DNA of 44,428 bases from positions 1 through 44,428 of the forward strand of contig DUQJ01000048.1 of NCBI GenBank assembly GCA_012837865.1, given 5' to 3'. Below, piece by piece: positions 9,717 through 17,790 of the stretch. Source of the stretch: Clostridiales bacterium. Its GTDB lineage: Bacteria > Bacillota > Clostridia > Lachnospirales > Lachnospiraceae. The translations under genes and the position numbers were made by a program. The notes beneath the pieces are model-generated. The model made no database searches. It was not told where the DNA came from and worked only from the letters and a program-made list of their open reading frames with translations. Position 1 is the stretch's first letter; each line of letters begins with the position of its first letter.

Positions 9717-9866
9717 TAAAAGACTAATGATATTATCTTTTATAAAAGTTTGTATTATCTATCTTGTAGTTTCCAAGAATTCTGTTATAATTTTTATACA
9801 AACTTCCACTTACCAACGTGGTGGAAGATTTATTATTTTTTTATCGTTGGAGAAATGAGGTCAATT

Positions 9867-10640
9867 ATGGACAATAATAAAAATGATGTAATGCATCATA
9901 TTAATTGCAAAAAAGGTGATGTAGGAAAATATGTTATACTTCCAGGTGATCCTGGTAGAGTAGAAAAAATAGCCGCATACCTTGATAATGCAAAACTTGT
10001 AACTTCATATCGAGAATATTTAACTTACACCGGTTATCTAGATGGCACTAAAGTTAGTGTTACCTCTACAGGTATTGGTGGACCGTCTGCATCTATTGCG
10101 ATGGAAGAACTCACAAAAATTGGCGCTGATACTTTTATTCGTATTGGTACTTGTGGCGGAATAGATGATTCGCTTATACCAGGTGATCTAATAATACCTA
10201 CCGGTGCTATTAGAAAAGATGGTACTGGACGCGAATACGTTCCTATTGAATATCCATCAGTTGCTAACTTTGAGCTTGTAAATGCGTTAAAAGATGCAGC
10301 ACAAAAACTTGGCAATAACCATCATCTAGGCGTTGTTGAATGTAAAGATAGTTACTACGGTCAACATGAACCTGATAGAATGCCTACTAGCTATGAACTT
10401 AAACAAAAGTGGAATGCATGGAAAGTTGCAGGCGCATTAGGTTCTGAAATGGAATCGGCGACTTTATTTATAGTAGCTTCAGTATTACGTGTTCGTTGTG
10501 CAACTGTTTTGTTACTATGTCGCAATCGTGAACGTGAAGCCTTACTAGGTTCCGAGTCTGTTGCCGTATGGGATACTGCTCCTGCTATAGAAACTGCTAT
10601 CGAAGCACTTCGTATGATAATTAAAAAAGATCAACAATAA
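9867..10640 (+). CDS. udp: Uridine phosphorylase
   Basis: [48 protein letters not shown] motifs. ATG at 9867 has a GAGG upstream; the 9750 start of the listed ORF is an extension. Confidence 0.9.
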   Translation: MDNNKNDVMHHINCKKGDVGKYVILPGDPGRVEKIAAYLDNAKLVTSYREYLTYTGYLDGTKVSVTSTGIGGPSASIAMEELTKIGADTFIRIGTCGGIDDSLIPGDLIIPTGAIRKDGTGREYVPIEYPSVANFELVNALKDAAQKLGNNHHLGVVECKDSYYGQHEPDRMPTSYELKQKWNAWKVAGALGSEMESATLFIVASVLRVRCATVLLLCRNREREALLGSESVAVWDTAPAIETAIEALRMIIKKDQQ

Positions 10641-10647
10641 TATTTTT

Positions 10648-10698
10648 AATGGGAACATATAGATCTAAATAAATAGATTTATATGTTTCCATTTTTTT
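10648..10698. terminator. Bidirectional terminator between udp and esterase
   Basis: AATGGGAACATATAGATCTA/TAGATTTATATGTTTCCATT stem plus T-run. Confidence 0.8.
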
Positions 10699-10702
10699 AA
10701 AA

Positions 10703-11494
10703 TTATAATATCCAATCTAAAAAGTTTTCGATACATTCATCCCAATACTTCCAATCATGTCCTCCATGTCCATCTCTAAAACAGACATCAAATCCCGATC
10801 TTTCAAGCTCTTCCTTTAAATTTACATTCATGTCATAATTAATAAGATCTTCAATTGCACATGCAATATAGGCTTTAGGTTTATTCTTGCTTTCTTTTAA
10901 ATTTTTCGCTAATAAATATAAATCATCTTTGCTTCCCGGTACTTTATCAGATCCAGCAAATATCAAATCATATCGAAAGAAATCAAATCCTTTTTCAACC
11001 ATTCTTGGTTCAAGTATATTTGGTGCTACAGCTCCAGATAGATTGCAAAATCCAGCATATTGTTCTGGTTTACTAAGTGCACATTTAGTTGCTCCATATC
11101 CACCCATAGATGGGCCTGCAATAAAGTTATCTTCTCTTTCTTTTGATAAATTAAATGTACTTTGTGCAAACCTTGGCAATTCTTCTGTTATAAAGTCAAA
11201 GTAATTCAAACCATATTTTGCATTTGAATAAAATCCATTTTGGCCAGAAGGCATAACAACAGCAAGGCCCTTCTCTTGTGCATACCTTTCGATTGAAGTA
11301 TGTCTAAGCCAGGATGAATAATCATCTAATGCACCATGAAGCAAATAAATTGTTTTGTGCTTTTTGTTATGAGGATAGATTTCATCATAACTTGCATGCA
11401 AACATTCATTATCAGGTAAAGATGGAATTAAAACATTCACATTTACATGATTTTGAAGTGTTTTTGAAAAAAAGTTACATTGATTTAAAATCAT
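10703..11494 (-). CDS. Esterase, EstA/esterase D-like alpha/beta hydrolase
   Basis: IYLLHGALDDYSSW and nucleophile elbow GPSMGGYGA; HDW near the C-terminus. Confidence 0.82.
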   Translation of the reverse strand: MILNQCNFFSKTLQNHVNVNVLIPSLPDNECLHASYDEIYPHNKKHKTIYLLHGALDDYSSWLRHTSIERYAQEKGLAVVMPSGQNGFYSNAKYGLNYFDFITEELPRFAQSTFNLSKEREDNFIAGPSMGGYGATKCALSKPEQYAGFCNLSGAVAPNILEPRMVEKGFDFFRYDLIFAGSDKVPGSKDDLYLLAKNLKESKNKPKAYIACAIEDLINYDMNVNLKEELERSGFDVCFRDGHGGHDWKYWDECIENFLDWIL

Positions 11495-11586
11495 TTCATC
11501 TCCTTTCTTGATCTTTTAATTAGATCATATCTTTTATTGTTTTTAATTCTGTAATTATATCTTATATAAATGTTCTTTATATATAT

Positions 11587-11600
11587 AGGACATTTGTCCT
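11587..11600. promoter_or_regulatory. Second AGGACA-N2-TGTCCT palindrome upstream of esterase
   Basis: AGGACATTTGTCCT, identical arms to 1750-1763, 93 nt upstream of the esterase ATG. Confidence 0.7.
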
Positions 11601-11759
11601 TTTTTATAAAAATTATTTTTGTATTTATTTGTTATTTAACTAATCATTTAGATTATTAACATTTACAATGAAATATATTACAGATTATATTTTTCAATTA
11701 AAAAAACGGCAAGATTTTACTCTCACCGTAGTTTGTTATAATTGTTTTTTATTCATTTG

Positions 11760-13208
11760 TTATACTACTCTTCTCCAGTTCTTTGGAGCTAGTAATGCAA
11801 TTATTGTAAACAATTCTAATCTTCCTAGAAGCATTAAAAGCGAAAAGAAGATTTTTGATATTTGACTATAATTATTAAAAGTATTTGTTGGCCCTACCAA
11901 ATTAAGTCCTGGTCCTATATTGCCGAGCGTTGCAGCGACCGAAGTAAATGCTGTTAATAAATCAACTCCCTCTAATGTTATAGCAACTGTGGATAGTGCG
12001 ATTATAATAAAATACAAAGATACAAAACTATTAATGCCTGCAACTGTTTCATTTTGCACAACCTTACCATTTACTTTAACAGGAATAACTGCTCTTGTAT
12101 GAAACATCTTTAAAATTTCTCTCTTTATAAGTTTTAACAAAACAAGTATTCTAATAACTTTTATACCGCCAGATGTTGATCCTGCACTTCCACCTACAAA
12201 CATTAGAAGTACTAAAATCGCTTTACTAAATGAGGGCCATGCATCAAAATTAGCTGTAGAGTATCCCGTTGTTGTAATAATAGAACTTACTTGGAAGAAG
12301 GCATCTCGAAAGGATAAAGTTAATTTACTATAATTAGTCATATAAAGGTTAGTACCTATTCCTAATACAGCTAAAAAGATTATTATAATATATAATTTAA
12401 GCTCTTGATCTTTAATTGCTTCTTTAAATTTACCTTTATAAATTAAATAATACAAGGAAAAGTTTACGCCTGAAATCACCATAAATATAGCGATAACCAT
12501 TTGTAGATAGCTACTTGAAAATGCACCAACACTATTATTATTAATTGCTAGTCCTCCAGTACCTACAGTTCCGAATGTATAAATAAATGATTCAAATATA
12601 GTCATTCCACCTATTTTCAACAATAAAACCTGAACCAAAGTTATTGTAAAATATATCAAATATAAAATCTTAGCAGTATCTCTAATTCTTGGAGCCATTT
12701 TCCCTGCCACAGGTCCCGGACTTTCTGCTTTAAATATCTGAAATCCTCCGATTCCTAATGCCGGCAATAAGGCTAATGTAAATACCAGTATCCCCATTCC
12801 ACCTATCCAATGAGTAAAAGACCTCCAGAATAATATACCCCTTGGCAATATCTCTACATTAGCAATAAGTGTTGCTCCTGTTGTTGTAAATCCTGATACC
12901 GTTTCAAATACTGCATCAATATAAGTTGGAATGCTAGCTGATAGATATAATGGAAGTGCTCCAAACAAGGACATCAAAGCCCAGCCTAACGCTACTATAG
13001 CAAGCCCATCTTTTGCATTAATATTGTCTTTATTCTTTTTGAAATTAGATAATATAATCCCTGTTAAAGCTGTTACTAATATTGTAATTATAAATGCTTT
13101 AGTATCATTTTCCTGCATAAAAAGGGATATTAGCAATGATGGCATCATAAATAACGATTCTACTACCAGTATATTACCTAGAATTCTTACTACGGTTCCA
13201 TTTTTCAC
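11760..13208 (-). CDS. trkH: TrkH family potassium uptake protein
   Basis: TrkH pore motifs (SGFTTTGATL, GTVGTGGLA, ITTTGYSTANF, AATLGNIGPGL). GTG start at 13208 favoured by GGGAGG 8 nt upstream. Confidence 0.9.
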   Translation of the reverse strand: MKNGTVVRILGNILVVESLFMMPSLLISLFMQENDTKAFIITILVTALTGIILSNFKKNKDNINAKDGLAIVALGWALMSLFGALPLYLSASIPTYIDAVFETVSGFTTTGATLIANVEILPRGILFWRSFTHWIGGMGILVFTLALLPALGIGGFQIFKAESPGPVAGKMAPRIRDTAKILYLIYFTITLVQVLLLKIGGMTIFESFIYTFGTVGTGGLAINNNSVGAFSSSYLQMVIAIFMVISGVNFSLYYLIYKGKFKEAIKDQELKLYIIIIFLAVLGIGTNLYMTNYSKLTLSFRDAFFQVSSIITTTGYSTANFDAWPSFSKAILVLLMFVGGSAGSTSGGIKVIRILVLLKLIKREILKMFHTRAVIPVKVNGKVVQNETVAGINSFVSLYFIIIALSTVAITLEGVDLLTAFTSVAATLGNIGPGLNLVGPTNTFNNYSQISKIFFSLLMLLGRLELFTIIALLAPKNWRRVV

Positions 13209-14565
13209 CGAATATTCCTCCCTTACTTGAGTCAAAGAACATCTTTAACATATGCAAGTTCTCTGTTAAGCAAAATACAACTATTCGATCATTTGCTTCT
13301 ATTGTAGATTCTCCATTTGGTATTATAACATTGCCAGCTCTAACTATTGCTCCTATTATAATTCCTTTTGCTAATTTAAGTTCCTTCAACTTCTTACCTA
13401 TGATTGCCAAATCATTTCCTATTATTATTTCAGTAACTTCACCGTCTCCACCTAATAATAAAGAAATCGAAACTATTTTACCTCCACGAATATATTTTAA
13501 TATATCGCTTGCAGTTATATAAATTGGATTAATAGCAACATCTATTCCTAATCGATCTATTATTTTAGTGTAATTTGGTCTACTTATTTTTGAAATAGTT
13601 TTAGATACTCCTGATTGTTTAGCCATTAAGCCCATCAGAAGATTTTCCTCATCAAAACCAGTAACTCCAATAAAGACATCCATTGAAGATAATCTTTCTT
13701 CTTCTAGCAAATGTATATCCGTTCCATCCCCATGTATAATAAGTACATTATTAAGTTTTTCGGATAATTCTCTGCATCTTTCTTTATCTTTTTCAATTAA
13801 AATTACTGATATATGGTCTTTTGATAAAATATCAGCTAGGTAGTAGCCTAGATTTCCGCCACCAAATATCATAGCTCTCTCTACTTCTTTCTTATCAATA
13901 TCTTTCTCAAATCTATTATTTAACTTCTGTATATCAGCCGCTTTCCCCATAATATGTACTACATCATTTTCTTCTAACTGAGTATTACCATCCGGAATTA
14001 TAATTGCTCCATTTCTTGAAATCGCAGTTATAAGCAGGCCGTTAAAATCTTCTAATGCCATTAACTTCTTACCAACAAACTCCACCATAGTTTCAATGTT
14101 AAAATCAATCATTTTAACTTTTCCACTTGCAAATCCGCCAGCATCAAAATTATGACTTTTTAACAAATATTTCTCAATCGAACGTGCAGTAGCTAAATCA
14201 GGATTTATTATAAAATCAATTCCCATCTCCACCTTAATAAAATCAAGTTGTTTCATATATTCTGGGTTTCTTATTCTAGCAATAGTCTTTTGACATCCTA
14301 ATTTCTTTGCTAAAGAACATATTAGAGTATTAGTTTCATCACTATCAGTTGATGCCACTAATAAATTATAAGATTTAATATTCAATTCCTTGAGAATACT
14401 AATATCTATTCCATTGCCAACTACTGTTAATACATCTAGACGTTCTTTAATAAGGTCTATAACATCTGAATTGTTGTCTATTATTGTTACGTCCATATTA
14501 TCCGATACCATAGATTCTGCTAACTTGCAACCAAGCTTACCAGCACCTACTATTATTACCTTCAT
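13174..14565 (-). CDS. trkA: Trk system potassium transporter TrkA
   Basis: Two Rossmann motifs (IIVGAGKLGCKLAE, MIFGGGNLGYYLAD) and TrkA-C-like regions; overlaps trkH. Confidence 0.92.
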   Translation of the reverse strand: MKVIIVGAGKLGCKLAESMVSDNMDVTIIDNNSDVIDLIKERLDVLTVVGNGIDISILKELNIKSYNLLVASTDSDETNTLICSLAKKLGCQKTIARIRNPEYMKQLDFIKVEMGIDFIINPDLATARSIEKYLLKSHNFDAGGFASGKVKMIDFNIETMVEFVGKKLMALEDFNGLLITAISRNGAIIIPDGNTQLEENDVVHIMGKAADIQKLNNRFEKDIDKKEVERAMIFGGGNLGYYLADILSKDHISVILIEKDKERCRELSEKLNNVLIIHGDGTDIHLLEEERLSSMDVFIGVTGFDEENLLMGLMAKQSGVSKTISKISRPNYTKIIDRLGIDVAINPIYITASDILKYIRGGKIVSISLLLGGDGEVTEIIIGNDLAIIGKKLKELKLAKGIIIGAIVRAGNVIIPNGESTIEANDRIVVFCLTENLHMLKMFFDSSKGGIFGEKWNRSKNSR

Positions 14566-14691
14566 TTAAATTCACCTCATATTTAATTTATCATTAATAT
14601 CTTTAATAAAATTGTATATTAGACTACTATAACACCTTTATATTATATTTCCACCCATATTCAAACATTTTATGATATATTATTTATTAAT

Positions 14692-15354
14692 TTAATTAAT
14701 AGTATATATTGTTATTGTTTTAGAATCATAGTCGATTAATCCATCCTTTTTCATTTTGTTTAACTCTCTACTTAATGATGTCCTTTGTATGCCCAATCTC
14801 TCTGCTAAATCTTTTTTTGTCATATTAAGATTTACCTTTTTATTGTTTTGAATACGATATTCATATTGTAAAAAGTCATTTATACGCATACGGATAGTCT
14901 TTAGAGATATAGAATCTATTTTATCCGTTAAGACTAGAGTTTTATCTGAAATTGTTCTTAACAAACCTGACATGAATTCTACATTCTTTTGACTTAAGTC
15001 AATAACTAATTGTTCATATATATGAAGTATCACCACTGCTGTATCTGCAACTACTGTCATAGGATATACATTCCTACTTGAAAACATTAAGTTTGCTCCC
15101 AATATATCTGTAATTGTAAAAACTGCTACTTTTAAAACATTGCCCTCTTCATCTATTTTTTGAATAGAGACATCTCCATTTAGAATTACATCCATAGAGT
15201 TACACACTTCGTTATTAAGGTAAATAACCTGGCCTTTGTTATATCTTTTGATTCGATAACTAGAATCATTAAATATATCTAATAACTCATTAGGTGAAAA
15301 TGTTTTAAAAAGTCCATTACCCATTATGATTTTAACAAATTTATCAATAGTCAT
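14692..15354 (-). CDS. Crp/Fnr family transcriptional regulator
   Basis: cNMP-binding-like domain and C-terminal HTH (MTKKDLAERLGIQRTSLSRELNKMKKDGLI). Confidence 0.88.
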   Translation of the reverse strand: MTIDKFVKIIMGNGLFKTFSPNELLDIFNDSSYRIKRYNKGQVIYLNNEVCNSMDVILNGDVSIQKIDEEGNVLKVAVFTITDILGANLMFSSRNVYPMTVVADTAVVILHIYEQLVIDLSQKNVEFMSGLLRTISDKTLVLTDKIDSISLKTIRMRINDFLQYEYRIQNNKKVNLNMTKKDLAERLGIQRTSLSRELNKMKKDGLIDYDSKTITIYTIN

Positions 15355-15394
15355 TTCAACCCTCGTTTTTAATTTTTATTGTTTATCTGAATTA

Positions 15395-15408
15395 GTTACC
15401 AAGGTAAC
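15395..15408. promoter_or_regulatory. Candidate Crp/Fnr-type operator GTTACCAAGGTAAC
   Basis: Perfect GTTACC-N2-GGTAAC palindrome in the divergent intergenic region; centre 41.5 nt upstream of the +1 predicted from TATACT (15431-15436). Confidence 0.7.
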
Positions 15409-15481
15409 ATATATTTCACTTTTTATATAGTATACTATAGAAAATTATAAAATAAAAGTTTATTAAAACGGAGGTAATTAA

Positions 15482-15964
15482 ATGGATCCATTTACTTTGG
15501 TATTTTGGCTAGTAACAGTTATTTGGTTTATTGTTTCTATTATTAAAGATAAGAAGAAAACATTAAGTTCTATTAAAATGTCAAGTGGCATGATGAAACA
15601 TATGGCGGGAGAAATTATAGGTATTTTGTTTTTGATAGGAATTATTTTAACCTTCCTTCCCCCTGAGACAATTAAAGAATATGCTGGCCAATCAAGTTCT
15701 TTAATAACAACACTTATATTTGCTTTGGTAGGGTGTATTACATTAATACCAGCTTTTGTAGCATTTCCACTTGCTGGTTCTTTAGTAAATGCTGGCGCAA
15801 GCATAGTGCCTGTTGTAGCTTTTCTAACAACTCTTACTATGGTAGGCATAGTTACATTCCCTCTTGAAAAAAAAGAGTTTGGTACAAAGTTTACTTTAAT
15901 TAGAAACTCTTTAAGCTTTGTATTTGCAATTGTAATTGCTTTAATTATGGGGGTGGCATTATGA
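15482..15964 (+). CDS. Permease half-subunit (DUF318/ArsP-like)
   Basis: Polytopic; PAFVAFPLAGSLVNAGAS motif; GGAGG RBS; overlaps next gene by 4 nt. Confidence 0.7.
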   Translation: MDPFTLVFWLVTVIWFIVSIIKDKKKTLSSIKMSSGMMKHMAGEIIGILFLIGIILTFLPPETIKEYAGQSSSLITTLIFALVGCITLIPAFVAFPLAGSLVNAGASIVPVVAFLTTLTMVGIVTFPLEKKEFGTKFTLIRNSLSFVFAIVIALIMGVAL

Positions 15965-16689
15965 GTAAAACATTAAAATTTATTAAAAATAACAAGCTTT
16001 TAGTTTTAGTTGTTTTTGCCTATTTGTTTTTAGGTGTATTTATGCCTGATAAGGCTTTAGGCTCTTTAAAGAACAGTTTGTACTATGTTAAGGAAATGAT
16101 AATGATTATGCCTGTTATACTGCTTCTTACCGCACTTATTAATGCCTGGGTTCCTACTAAGACTATTGAAAAAAACTTAGGTAAAGATTCCGGTTTAAAA
16201 GGCAATATCTTTTCTTTTTTACTTGGTAGTTTTTCAGCAGGTCCAATATATGCTGCATTTCCAATAAGTAAAACACTGTTTTCAAAAGGTGCAAGTGTTT
16301 CAAATATTGTAATACTTCTTAGTACATGGGCAGTTGTAAAAGTACCAATGCTTTTAAATGAAGCAAAATTCCTAGGACCAAAGTTTATGGCTTTTAGATG
16401 GGTTTTAACTTCAGTTTCAATTTTCCTTATGGCTTATATTACTTCTAAATTTGTTAAAAAAGAAGATATACCATCCAATGATATTTCAGTAGATTCAGAA
16501 AAAAACCTTCTACATATTTCAGATGATTATTGTATTGCTTGTAATCTATGTGTTAAAATCGCACCAAGCCATTTTGAAATGAATAATAAAAAGGCTAAAG
16601 TTATTAATCAGATAATAGATAAAGATAATGAAGACGTTGTAAATCAAGCAATTGAGAAATGTCCATCAAAGGCTATTAGTTTCAAATAG
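15961..16689 (+). CDS. Permease half-subunit (DUF318/ArsP-like) fused to C-terminal ferredoxin domain
   Basis: Polytopic N-terminus with GPIYAAFPISKTLFSKGAS; C-terminal CIACNLCVKIAP...EKCPSKAI (four Cys arranged as in mono-cluster ferredoxins). Confidence 0.78.
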   Translation: MSKTLKFIKNNKLLVLVVFAYLFLGVFMPDKALGSLKNSLYYVKEMIMIMPVILLLTALINAWVPTKTIEKNLGKDSGLKGNIFSFLLGSFSAGPIYAAFPISKTLFSKGASVSNIVILLSTWAVVKVPMLLNEAKFLGPKFMAFRWVLTSVSIFLMAYITSKFVKKEDIPSNDISVDSEKNLLHISDDYCIACNLCVKIAPSHFEMNNKKAKVINQIIDKDNEDVVNQAIEKCPSKAISFK

Positions 16690-16696
16690 AATTAAA

Positions 16697-16736
16697 AAAG
16701 ACGAAGTTTATCGATTGATATCGACACTTCGTCTTT
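16697..16736. terminator. Bidirectional terminator
   Basis: AAAGACGAAGT...ACTTCGTCTTT between convergent genes. Confidence 0.85.
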
Positions 16737-16749
16737 ATTGTTTTCTTGC

Positions 16750-17244
16750 TTATATTCCTGTTTTAGTAAGTTTACTTAACAATCCTTTAACTGCTTCAAG
16801 AGGGAAATCTTCTTGTGGATTATCTAACATTGATTCTAACAATCTTCTCGTCTCATCGCTTTGTGGAAGCATATAACCCGACTCTCTAAACAAATCTTCT
16901 ATCATTATCCTATTAGATTTAGATATAGCAGTTGCAAATTGTCGTCTAATTGGATCATCAGTTGTTTTTGCTATACTTTCTGCAATTCTTTCTTGCTCAA
17001 CTTTACTTTTAATTAATTTATTTAATGAATTAATTACATTGTCTTCTTTAGCTTGTTGATGAGGATATATAAGTGGGACAATAGAAATTGCACCTGATGG
17101 ACAAGCATCAACACATTTCCTACAACCTTCAATACATTTATCTACATCTATTATACTATTTTCAGTATTAGTTGCACCTGTTGGACATACATAAAGGCAA
17201 AGACAATCTTTTGTACATAATGCAATATTTCTTACAGCTGGCAT
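16750..17244 (-). CDS. 4Fe-4S binding protein
   Basis: CTKDCLCLYVCP and CIEGCRKCVDACP clusters plus helical C-terminal extension. Confidence 0.85.
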   Translation of the reverse strand: MPAVRNIALCTKDCLCLYVCPTGATNTENSIIDVDKCIEGCRKCVDACPSGAISIVPLIYPHQQAKEDNVINSLNKLIKSKVEQERIAESIAKTTDDPIRRQFATAISKSNRIMIEDLFRESGYMLPQSDETRRLLESMLDNPQEDFPLEAVKGLLSKLTKTGI

Positions 17245-17247
17245 ATT

Positions 17248-17760
17248 CTATCTCCTTCCTACTTCAGTGATTTTAAAACTAGGCACCTTACATACCGGAC
17301 AAATTGCAGGTGGTATGTCACCTATATATACAAAACCACATATATCACAAACATATATTTTAGTGTTTTCTAATAATTCATTCCCACTCTTAGCATATCT
17401 GCCTAATACTGATTTTAACATTCTGCTAACTTTTTCACCCCATACTAATGCACGCAAAGCACCACGATCTTCTTTTTCTGATGATACTATATTGGCTTTA
17501 GCAAAGTCTTGTGTTAAATCATTATGTAAAAGTTCAGAGACTGGTTCAAAGCTTTCTTCATCTGTTAATTCTATTTTGCTTTTATAATAATCCGATATTT
17601 GATTAAACAATTGCATTTCTTCTTTTAAATATTGCTTCTCACAACCTTTTGCAAGATTGGAACATAATGCACTTAATTCACCTGCCGTTAGTTCTCTTAA
17701 ATCATCAAAATGCTCTTTCATTTCACTATCTTCAATAGTTCCTTTTTCATGTTTTATCAT
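17248..17760 (-). CDS. Rubredoxin-like domain protein with rubrerythrin-like helical N-terminus
   Basis: C-terminal CDICGFVYIGDIPPAICPVCKVPSFKI. Confidence 0.8.
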   Translation of the reverse strand: MIKHEKGTIEDSEMKEHFDDLRELTAGELSALCSNLAKGCEKQYLKEEMQLFNQISDYYKSKIELTDEESFEPVSELLHNDLTQDFAKANIVSSEKEDRGALRALVWGEKVSRMLKSVLGRYAKSGNELLENTKIYVCDICGFVYIGDIPPAICPVCKVPSFKITEVGRR

Positions 17761-17790
17761 GCGTTACCCTTCTTTCATTATATAAATATC

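Noticed and set aside
9698-9720. TTGGCAC on the minus strand as a sigma-54 promoter element
   Set aside because: TGGCAC is present but the -12 TTGCW element at the required spacing is missing, and a perfect sigma-A promoter lies just downstream.
13174-13235. 62-nt trkH/trkA overlap as an unusual overlapping-gene case
   Set aside because: Mostly an artefact of the ATG chosen at 13235; a GTG at 13208 with a good RBS cuts the overlap to about 35 nt, ordinary coupling.
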